From Biomphalaria glabrata (taxonomy: Eukaryota > Mollusca > Gastropoda > Planorbidae): a stretch of 64,000 nt of DNA. The position numbers and the translations under genes were made by a program. Location: the NCBI RefSeq assembly GCF_947242115.1, contig NC_074716.1:5930001-5994000 (forward strand). Reading direction: 5' to 3'. Of the stretch, positions 31,701-43,700 are shown piece by piece (the first letter of the stretch is position 1; every line of letters begins with the position of its first letter). Below the pieces are notes generated by a model. The model did no database searches. It was given only the letters and a program-made list of their open reading frames with translations, and was not told where the DNA came from.

Positions 31701-34700
31701 TCCATTTCGATTCACTCACCCACACGTTAAATCCAGAGACAAAGGTAAAGATCAGATACTCAGTTACAGCACTACATAAACCTAAGTAGGAACAGCCATT
31801 ACATTTATACGTAAATACATGTAGACTTTTATGTCCAAACCACGTAGACATTTCTAAGTTGGCTTTTGTATCTTTAAATCAACGACCTCTGTACCTTTAA
31901 AGGTCTCCTTCTTTGTTCTCATTATTATGTATGATCATTCAGATGACTAGACCAATATATGAGATGAACTGCGCAGTGGTTTTCAAATCAGGGAGCTCTC
32001 CATATAGCTTTCTTTCTATAGGGGTTGTTTTGGGGCCAGCGTCTTGCTCAGCATTTTTTCAATTATTTGGTGACACTTCACAAAGGCAGATTTTGCTAGT
32101 TCCAATTTTTAGCTTCCCGAACATGTGCTGTTTCATTCTGTTTTGTCTGGTTCTGATGCAAAAGATTAAACGTTGCCATTGAAAATTTGAAAATCAAGAA
32201 AATGATAATCTACACTGTGTTTCTTGAGTGTGTTTAAATAGAGAATTACAGTCACCTTAGACTCGCACAACTTGAGAACACTACCCAACAAAACAAACTG
32301 TGACACAAGCTTATTCTATTTTTGGCCTCAATAGGCAATATTTTAAAGAATATTTTATTGTGTTTAATAAACAAACTTGCTAAGTTTTAAAGTTTGATAA
32401 AAAAATTCTTTTACTGCATTATAAGGCCTGGAACGAAATTAGTAGAGAGGATTATTTTAAACAGATCAATAGGTCAAAAAGTTTTCAGTACTCCATCAGT
32501 CAGTATTATGCAATTTGTTATATGTTTTGCTCTGAATTTATTTACAATTTTTTTTTTTTATAAATGTATTCAAATGATGTAGTAAGTAAGCTTTTGTTTG
32601 TTTGTTTATTTCAACCAGAGAAAAAAGTTCGCAGAAGAAAATCCAGATCTTTGTGTTGCCACTTTTGTTGCAGAAAGAAATCCAGGGATATAGTGAACGG
32701 TAATTGTTAATGGTGAAGTTAAGCGTCCCAATGTATTTTCCCCTACAGTTAAACAAGGCCTGAATAACACTATAACCAGATTTATATAACAACCAATGGA
32801 GACTGGCAGCTAATAATGACCTCTGACTTACTCACAATTCAATTCACACACGATTATTTTGCAAACATTTTCTGGAATTTTCTGAATTCTAAAGCTACAT
32901 AAAAAATAAAACAAAAACATAGCTTAAGATAGTAAATAATGGTAATAAATCAATGACATATTTTCGGAAAAAAAAAGGTGCTGTGAGCGATTAACTGTTT
33001 ATGTGAATGTGTGAAAGTTGTAGTAGAAAATATTAATACATCGGCTTTTACATTATCTTAATAATTGTAATTAGGATGTAAGCTTAACTAATAACAAGGT
33101 TACAAAGACAGTTTGTGTTGAAACACAAACTCAAAATCGGCCCCCGAAGTGGTCCACCCAGGCAGGTAAAAAGGCAGGTTTCAATATTTTCAGAAAGAAC
33201 ATCAGAATTAAATTCTATCAAAGACAAATGACAGAGAAGAATGGAGAAAGAAGGTTGACAGATCTTATGTGGTGCCCCAGCGATCCAGCAGACCAAAGGA
33301 TAGGTGAAAGTGAATGTGAAGTTAGATGTGAACCTTGCCTAACTGATGTCTTATATTGAATATCTAATTGATCTTATTGTTTTGTAAAGGGTCATCTCAA
33401 ATTCAAATGCTCAAGAAAAAACATTTCCGTAAAAGAAAATTGCTTTAGTTAAGTGTACTATTTCTGTAGTGCAACTCTGCAGTTCACACGATAGTATGAA
33501 CAACTGCTTATTAATTGTTGTTTTAAATGATGTCCAAAAAAATTGTCCTTTAGCTTACTGATCTATTGGTGCTATGATAGCATTGCAATTCACACGATAA
33601 TATGAAAAACTACTTATTAATTGTTTTAAATTATGTCCATACTAAATACATTTTTGCTCTTTAAAAATAAAGTAAACTTTTTTTGTGTGTAAATAAAATA
33701 AATTCCAAATAGTATTCTGGTGAACAACGGCTTCGTCTTCATCATGCATGGCAAAATATGCATGTCGAAAAGGGGCTTGCGTGTTCATTTGAAATACTGT
33801 ACTCTATCTAAATCTTCTCAATCGAAGACAATTCTATATGTGTGTTATGTGTTTGTATGTATTATTTTGAGACCAAAAGACATTTTACCGCAGAGGACAG
33901 ACGTAGACGGTGAAAAGATAATCTAAATCGACCACCAATGGGTATGTCTGTGCTGGATGTAGCAAAGTATGTAGGTGTAGGTGTGTCAGGGTTCAATTCT
34001 ATATATTTATGTGCTTTGCTCTTGAGTTGCTTTACTTGGCTCTCTAGGGTTTTCACGTATACGAACAAATATTACTTGATTCTTAAATTCTTCAATACTC
34101 AATTACAATTACTTAATACTTGCTTAGTTACTCAAATAAGAACAGTTGCCACTAGATACACATCAACTCCAACTCTAGATCTCCAAGAATATAACAATGA
34201 TATTTTAATAACCAATATAGCTCAATAATGCGCAATAAATATTACTTAAACAAACACCAGTCCAGGAACATAATACAACTTAAAAAGACTACCAAGGGAC
34301 ACTCCCATTCAAAAACATTATGTGTATACTGTTCACATTCATGCCTGGGAGGGGTGAGGGGGGAAGTGAAGAAATAAACAAAGGGATATAACTGTTTCAT
34401 ACTTAAATAGTACAAAGAAATAACACAATCACTCTCGCCATACCTGCCCCTGACAAGGTGTATTACTAGCTTTTATGTGTGTTGTGTGTTTATACGTATT
34501 ATGTGAATTTTAAGTGTGTTCTGTGTATTTAATTTACGAGTTATGTATGTGTTAAATGTGGAGGTAGATTGTTAAACTGAAGAGGAATGTACTAAAATCT
34601 AATGTTTGCAAGCCTACAAATGTATCACTTCCTTGTTTTCTTCTTAACTTCAGACGCTGATGTAGTCAATGACCGAACCTCATTTCCAATTCTAACACCA

Positions 34701-37700
34701 ATTAATCCTGTGAACGGTAATGACGTGATCATTGTTCAGGAAGTACCGGTCAGTCACGGTAGGTTACAACTATGTCTAGGGTTCTAATCGCGACCAGTCG
34801 TTTCAGAAGGCTTCAACACTGACCAGCGAAGTCGCGACCTGTGGTCAGTTTAGACTGATTGCTCTTACAGACATGTTACATGGCAATGAGCTATTGGTCT
34901 CCACTGCCCACATGTTATGACGTTGCAAGTCAGTGTTTAGACCTCCTATGGCGACTGGTCTCGTTTTAAGGAACTCACCATTTTTCCAGACGCCTCTTTT
35001 TCTCTGTCTCTCTCTCTCTCTCTCTCTGTTTATAGAAAGAGGACTTCATGTGAAGATCAATTTAGTATTCCTGTCCGACATAATGAGTTCATAATCCAGG
35101 AAAAGAATTAACTCAAGCAATGGACCTCATTCACCAATCGTAAACAAACAACATTTAGCCACGTGGCGCTCTATCTCTTCTGTATAATTTACGATCTCAT
35201 GTTTAATTCATGATGGTTGTCACGTGACAGTTTTTTTTACATTGTTTTATCAATAAGATCACGTGACTAAATGTTGTTTGTTTACGATTGGTGAATGAGG
35301 TCCATTGAAAAATAATCCAAATTATCTCCTAAATTCTCATTACTTCTTTCTAACTTGTTTCAAACAAAACAGCTATCTTTACAGTTCACACTTCACCTTC
35401 GTATCTGCACGAGTTACTCACACATCCACACAAAACAAACACACAATACAGCCAGGTCATCAGGCTGGACGGGAGTGAATGTGGTCAGTAAAACAGAAAA
35501 ACACATGTATACTCAAATGTTAATCAGGGGGACACTGCAGGCTCACAGACGTTATTTATGACAGCTTATGGCTGAGTTCAAGTGTTGTTAATTGTGGCCA
35601 TATCTGGGATTGTAAATTGGAAAGAATTATTCTCATACCTGAAACAAACTTGTTAAAAAAAGTATTTAAGTTTAGAAGAAGTAAACGTCATGGGTACACT
35701 TACTTGGCCATCTCGCGACGGCGCTTCGGGTTGCAAGCTCTCTCCACGTAGATAATTTCCACAGCCTCTTCCCAGCTGGTGCGCCAAGCTTTTTAAAGGT
35801 AAACTACTCCTTTCGGATCTCGCGATCTTTAGAGCAGAGAATGTAAATATCATCCATTTCTATGGCTGACATGACGGTCTACGAGGGTTTCATGTAGATT
35901 TCACAACGACCAACCACCTTTACTTTCCAACTAAAGTCAGGGACCTGGGTGCTCTTAGGAGAGTTCTTAAAATCCCGAAACTTAAAATTCTTCACTGAGA
36001 TTCGAACCTGGGACCTCTTAGTTTGGAAGCCAAGCGCCTTACCACTCAGTCACTTCGCCACTTCACGATTGTAGTTTCAGATCTGTCGATCTATGGGGCA
36101 GATGATGTTAAGGTCATCTGTTTCTTTGGTTGACGTATAACGAGCAAGGTGTCATGTGGCCTCCACAACGATCAACGGCCTTTACTTTCCCCTGCTAAAG
36201 TTGGTCCTAAAAATCCCGAATTTCAAAATGCCAGTCTTTACCGACTTTTAAATCCACGACCCCAGGTTTGAAAGCCAAGCGCTTAACCACTCGGCCACCC
36301 CCCCCCTCAAGGATTTTAGGTCTTTTTAAAAGTCGCTGACTCTTTTCTGCTTCCTTGTTATTACTTCTGTAAACGTGTTTCGTCTTGGCTGAGAATATCT
36401 CCCAGCTAAGATTATCTCCCAGCTGAGAATATCTCCCAGCTAAGAATATCTCCCAGCTAAGAATATTTCCGGCTAAGAATATCTCCCAGTTAATTATATC
36501 TCCCAGCTAAGAAAATATCCCAGCTAAGAATATCTCACGGCTAAGAATATCTCCCAGCTAAGAATATCTCCCGACTAAGAATTAATATCTCCCAGTTAAG
36601 AATATCTCCCAACTAAGAATATCTCCCGACTAAGGATATCTCTCGCAAATCTCACTAATTCACTCAGGGGACAAGTGCCTGTGCAAGAAAGAACTTGAAG
36701 ACAGCATTTTAAAACTTTTTTTTTTTCTGTTTCATTGCCAGAAGCTGTACAGCCTTCACCTTCTGTGCAATCAACTGATTACTCGAAACCAGGTAATGCC
36801 ATCGTTGTTTGAACCAAATAGTATAACATTTCTCTGATTCTATTCCTAGTCTGATCGTGAGATTTTGTTTTACGTGGAGTGTTCATTGTTATGAAATGAC
36901 CATTAACCCATTACTGCCTGGATGACTTTTATGATCGAAATAACGTCATTGCGAAATCAGTTTAACCCTTTAAGAGCATTTTTACACGTTATCTTGTATA
37001 TCTAAACAATTTTTTGTACCCTCTACCACAAAAGATGGTCCGGTGGCTGAGTGGTAAAGCTCTTAACTACCAAACCGAGGATCCCAGGTTCGAATCCTGG
37101 TGAAGACTGGGATTTTGTATATCAGGATCTTTAGGGAGCCTGTGAGTCCACCCAGCTCTAATGGGTACTTGACATAAGTTAAGGCAAAGTATTGGCGGTA
37201 GACCACTTCACATGTCTAGGAACAATAGTAATAAATCGCTTTCAAGGGTAGTCGATGATGTCTGGCCAGGTCTAGTAGCGCTTTAGACGCTTACAGGCCA
37301 CAGTTTGGCGGAATAAATCGCTGCGTCTATTAAGCTGTGGTTCTTTATACCCTTTTATTCGGATCTGAGACATGGATACTATACACAAAGCAGCTAAGAT
37401 TTCTTGGAAGCTTTCATCAAAGATGCTTGCGCTCCATCATGGACATACGGTGGCAAGACTTTACTACAAAAAACAAGGTCCTTGAGAACGCCTTATGGAG
37501 AGTACAGAGGGACTTCTTATGGTCCGACAGTAACACTAAGCAGGGCCCGTATCCTGTTAACATCAATTGTGATTTGTATTTGAAACATTATAAATTATAA
37601 CTTTTGTTAATTTCAATTATGGTTCTTGCCCGTTATTGTATTGTGTAAACGTTAATTAAAATGTGGTGGCGGGATTTTGCATTCATGAACTATAACACAT

Positions 37701-40700
37701 TATTATCTATCTATATAAAAAAAGTAACATGTCACTTTATGCATCAATGTTGAATATCAAACGTTAGTCTCACGACTATTACTTCACTATAACACTTGAG
37801 TTAACTCTTCGAATACTAAAAAAAATGTTTACATTATTACATACGTTTCAGCTATAGCTTTGACTTATCTACACGCACATGAAAAAAAAAAAAAGAAAAA
37901 CATAAAAAAATTCGGCTTCCTAAATGTTTCAAAGTGTGGCCAAAGAGCTAGTAGTTCTTTACGCAACGATATATAGCAACTGTTAGATTTCTAGGAAAAT
38001 CGTCATATCGAGATCCGTGTTACCAAAGTTCCACCCCCAACCACCCAGACAGAAGTTTCTACGAAGTTACAAGTTGAATAGAGGTATTGTAAAATAAGAT
38101 TTGTTTTTTTATTTTTTACCAGAGAGAACAGGTCGCCGAAAAAAATCCAAATCGTCTGGCTGTTGTAATTGTCACAGAAAGAAACATAAGGATCAATTCT
38201 ATGGTAATTATCTTCTTGTGTTTGGTCAATCCTCTCTGTCACTGGTCACTTACACGTTTATTACATTGTAGAATCTGTTAGAGAACATCAACATGACACG
38301 ACAGAACCGTTATAGATTTAACTGACTTACTTACTTAATCCTGTGCACTCCCAGGAGAGCATAGGGCCGCAACCACACCTCTCCACCGAACTCGTTTCTA
38401 AGGAGCTTTCTTCATCTGCCCCCATGTCATTCCAGTATCCTTCAGCTTCACTGATGACTGACCTCTTCCAGGTTTGCTTGGGTCTGCCCACTTTCCTTGT
38501 GGGTTCCAGTCAAGTGCCTGCCTTGCAACATTGGTAGCTGGTTTTCGCAGGATGTGTCCTATCCAGCTTCATTTCCGTTTTGTGATGTCTTGGGCTATGG
38601 GCTTTTGTCTAGTTCTCTCCCACAAATCTTTTCTTTTCTGGCCACCTAATTCCTAATATCCAGCGTAGGCATCTGTTAACAAAAGTCTGGAGCTTTTCCA
38701 TATTTCTTTTAGTGACTCTCCAAGTTAAAGAGCCTAATAATGAATGCAATTCATGTTGTTCTCAGGTTTCTTTTAGATTTTGCAAATTGGTGGCGATTTA
38801 TAAACCTGCACGTCGGCATGTTATTCGTATGTTCACCTTTTTGTGTGTGCGATAGAATGTTGTTAAAAATACAGTTAACTCTTGCTAATCCGACACAATC
38901 AGCAATCTGACGAGGTATACCCGATCTATTACGTATAATAACAAATGTAGGTGGGCTATATTGTAATTTTAGTAAAAGATGCGGCAAATGAAATCACATG
39001 TTTTGAGACTTTAGATCAAGATCTTGTTACATTATAAATAGTATGTTAAATTATTGGAAGCACAGCTAAACTTTGGCACGCCGACGTTTTGTGGTCATTT
39101 GAACGAATAAGTGTCAACTGTTTCACAGGGAAATAACTCTTCTTTTATTAGTCACGTTTCGCTTTCTTTGTATTCTCCCTTTGCTGGAGTAAGTTTGCAA
39201 TGGACGAGACTTAACATCCAGTTCAAAGAATGCCTATAGATTTGGTTAAAGTTATTAATTTTTTATCTAAAAATAATAAGAAGGATACGTTAATTTAAAA
39301 GAAAAGTTCAATTTTAAATTAGGTTGGAAATATTGGAACCAGTTTTACACCTATAAATAATAACTAAAATAATGTTTTTTATTATATTTATATTATTGTA
39401 ACCATTCTTATTAGAAATTATTGTATAAATGATAATATATATATATATATATATATCATGGGCGTAGCCAGGAATTTTTTTCGGGGAGGGTTTTGGGGGG
39501 GGGGGGATTTCCCCCCCCCCGACCCCCCCCCCCCCCCCAGCGAAAAAAATTATATATATAAATGTGTGTGTGTGTGTGTGTACATAATTAATCTTTATTA
39601 GATTTTGACCCTTTCGGAAGACGTTTATTGTTTATTGTAGACTCCCCGCCCTTGATAGCAAGGGGGTCTGGGGGAGTTCGCAGAGCTCCCCCAGCGCGGG
39701 GCGAAGCCGCGCCGCCGAACACTATTTCTGGTATTGAAAGCCAACAAAATGCATATTCTGAGGTATCTACAGTGCATTACTTTGCTATTAAAAAGTTTTA
39801 ATTCAAAAACCTAATGTGCTATTCTTACTGACTTTAAACCCTCTCGCGCCGTTAGGCGCATTAACCGGCAAGCTGTTTCCGCAACTCTTATTTTGCGTAA
39901 TTCATTTTGTCGGAAAACATGTCCCGCAAAACCTCACGCGACGCTCTGTCACAACCTTACTAAGGATTCGACTCCCAGTTCGGCATATGATTTCTTTGAT
40001 TTAGACCCGATCTCTATGACTGACTCCTAAAATCTGTCTTAGCCATCTTTGTTGAGACACATTTAATGATTTTCAATTTCGGCAGAAGACTATTCACACT
40101 TAATTAATGGAGCCCAAGCCACTGGTAGAAATTTGTAACCTTTCTTGACTACACTCTTGGAATTACATGCCTGTATTTCGCTTTAGATTTTATATCGAAA
40201 AACAAAGTTTTTTCGTCAAATCATCTGTTGAGGGGTTTTAAACTAAAAAATCTAAAATGTTTTTTTTTGTTTTGTTTTTAATTCAAAACCCCATTTAGCT
40301 ACGATCATAGAATTTGGTGACTGTAGTTTGCTTTAAAATAATATTGAAGAGAGAGGTTTTCAACTCTAAACGCTCTGTAGGGGAATTTTAATCTCAAAAC
40401 TATCTGGAGGGGTTTTAAACTTTAAAGAAAAAGCCATCTGGAGGAGGGGGATTTAAACTCAAAACCCCTTTGGCTACGCTCATAGATTTTATAGTGTGTA
40501 ATTTGCTTTTTTTATATTGAAGAGGTACTTTTTAGCTTCAAACCCCAACTGGAAGGGGGAGGGGGGTTAAACTCAAAACCCCTTTGGCTACGCTCATAGA
40601 ATTTTGAGTGTGTAATAAGCTTTTTTTATATTGAAGATGGGGTTATCGTAAATTTTGGATGGGGTTTTAAAATCAAAATCTTCCTCAACTGTGCTGTTGG

Positions 40701-43700
40701 AATTTGGGGATTGTTGTTTTCATTTTTTTTTTGTTTTGTTTTATAGAAGAGGGGGATTTAACTGCAAAAACCTCTGGTAGGGGGTTTAAAATTCAAAACC
40801 CCCTGTAGGGGGTTTTAAACTCAAAGCCCCCTGGTAGAGGGATTTGTATCTCAAAACCCCCTGATAGGGGTTTTTAAAATCTCAGAACCCCCTGGTAGGG
40901 GGATTTAAACTCAAACCCCCCTGGTAGAGGGTTTTTAACTCAAAACTGCCTCGGCTGTGCTGTGGTAAGTGATGATTTAGTATTAAAATCTCACCTAAAA
41001 TAAACAAAATGAAAGCAAAAATCAGTCACTTAATTCCGTCCCCCCCTCTGCGGGGGGGGGGTGGATTTCATTTCGGGGGGGGTTTGAACCCCAAGAACCC
41101 CCCCCTGGCTACGCCCATGATATATATATATATATATGTATATATATACATAGTAAATTTAGTAAATTTTTATGTATTTTTGTTAGGTCATAATGATAAG
41201 AGGCGAAAATCTTCGACGCATTCAAGACAAGAAACTTTAGGTATTTACATTAGTCTAGTCTAGTTACACAAATATAAGTTTGTTTACATTAAATAGAAAA
41301 TAGTTTAATTATATCCATCAAACATAGCATGACCTTGACCCCTGATTGGCATCAATGGTTTAAATCAAGCAGAGTTGGGTAACTTTAGATATTTACATTA
41401 GTCTAGTCTAGTCACACAAATACAATTTTGTCCACATTAAATAGAATAAAAGTTTAATTATATCCTTAAAACAATTCATGACCTTGACCCCTGATTGGCA
41501 TCTTGGGTTTAAATCAAGGCAGAGTTGGGTAACTTAAAAAGTAAACAGATTGAGACCAAACTGTATTCAGGAAATTCTTTTATGATACGAATGAAAATAA
41601 AGGATAAACGTTTGCTCATGCGTAGCTTTAAAGGGTAGACAAATGACATTGTTTTAGTAAGAGATTAGCAACACGTAAAAGGTTTTCCTGGAAAGACCAA
41701 AAAAAAAAAAATGAGTTGTGCAGCTTAAAAGAGGCTTTTCTTTAAGTTAAGTTCAGAATTGATTAAAATTCTGATAATTTATTGCAGTAATACAAAAAAA
41801 AAAAAAAAAAAGATAAAAAAAGAGCAAACCCCCCCCCCTTCTTTAAACATTGAAATGTGTGGCTATCACTGAGCGACCAAGAGCAGCATGGAAGTAATTC
41901 GGAGAGATCGGACCAGTGTTGACTTGCTTTAGTTGGAAAGACGCGCTATACAAGAGCTATTTTAAGTCTTGGGGGTCTTATTGTTACACGTGCATGAGTT
42001 GAGAACAACCTGCAGCTCTCGTGCCCTTCACAACGTTTCTGTTCAATATATTTAGGGTGTATAAATTTATAGCAACTAATTCTGATAATTTCTATTTTTA
42101 AATTCTCTAATTATAAGATGAAATAAAAGTTATTAAAATTTGAATAATAAACAATGCAAGTAATTTTTTTTTATCATAAATTCTCTAATTCTCTAAGTTC
42201 TAATGCTTGTTGCAAAAAATGACAGTTTTTTTTTAAATTCTTTTCACTTTCCAGTACCAGGCGTTGAGATAGTACAACCACAGCCTCCAGGAATACCGCA
42301 AGCATTTTTGAGAATAGGTGGTTCCTTTATTAACTTCTACATTACCTTTACTACTTGAAATCATTTTGTTTAATGTCATCTATATAATAACACGATAGCC
42401 ACAGGAGGTGCAGTGACTGAGTTGTGTTAAGCGCATGGTTTCCGAACCGAGGTCCCGGGTTCGAGTCCTGCTATAGACTGGGATTTTCACTTTCGAGATC
42501 TTAGGGCGCCTCTGATTCTACCCAGCTCTAATGGGTACCTGACATTAGTTGTGGTAAAGTCCTCCTGACACCATGGTTTACTGTGAGCCACAGAAACAGA
42601 TGGCCTTTACATCATCTGCCCCATAGATCACTAGGTCTGAAAGGGGAACTTCACTATACTTTTTAAAGCCACTTCTGTTTCGAAAGACTATCTATGTGCA
42701 GATGGATTTTCCTCAGAATCTGCTGTCTCTAAACAAGCCAGTTCTTAAGCTGAAACTAAACGAAGTAGGACTGATTAACCCTAACTGTTGCCTCCCGTAG
42801 GTTTTAGCCGTTTTGCAACAGCATCACGGTTTCTCCTCCGGTCGCATTCCTGAGCCTTAGATAAATGAGTCATGTTCTTACAAAATCTGTCGGAGGTAAT
42901 AATATTGTTGTGACTCCTAACACATAATTGGCTGATTGTGGATAGAAATATTCCATCCACATAATTGGTGTTTCTGATGTTTTTGTATGTAATTATAGCA
43001 GACAGTCTTACTTTTGATTAATCGTTTAAAGCAAAAAAAAAAAAAAAATAAGACTTCTTCAGAAGCTTATTTGATTATTTAAACAAGAACTAATTATCTC
43101 CACTAAATCTCACAGTTTTTTTTTTTTTAGTTTTTTTTAAACACTGACAAATCTTGATTCCAGATCACGAACCGGGAAAAGTAAATGTCCAACCTGGCAC
43201 TTGTTGCAGCTGCTGGAAAAGGAATTTTAAAGGTAAACAGACAGGTAAGTGACGGTATTGATCCAAGAGAAATACAAAAACAGATTAACGAATATATTGA
43301 ACTAATAAAATGTGGCTTCTAGCCTTAGACTGCTATGCTACAGGGACGGTCTTAGGCCAAAGCAATCTATGCGGCCGCAATGGTCGCCGCACTTTCTTAG
43401 GCTCCGCGCGAATTATAGATGTAAATTATAAAACTAAATCATTTATTAAAGGGTTCCTAGTATTCTCCTGAAATTGCAAAATATACGAAAAAGTCATGAA
43501 AATCTCCATAAATTATAAAAATGTTCAGAAAACTCATTCAAATCTTCTTAAAAAGTCAAAATTGTCATTTCGGGGTGTCCATCACTATGAAAAATGCCAA
43601 TACTACTCGTGATTAAAAAAACGGCATTATCAGTGACATTATCAGTATAAAAATGTAATAATAATAAAACAAGAAGTTCAAATACTTAATTTACTTTAAT

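Noticed and set aside
31913-32182. 89-codon open frame with a hydrophobic C-terminus
   Set aside because: It overlaps a hAT-like end sequence, and no splice sites or family resemblance support it.
37032-37110. tRNA gene suggested by a good box A and box B
   Set aside because: It continues into the SINE B body shared by many other copies. The same applies to the heads at 13599, 42405, 48946 and 60378, so no true tRNA gene is called.
39816-40004. 62-codon plus-strand frame starting MLFLLTLNPLAPLG
   Set aside because: Antisense to a LINE tail that recurs at 50-240, 17740-18000 and 27590-27660.
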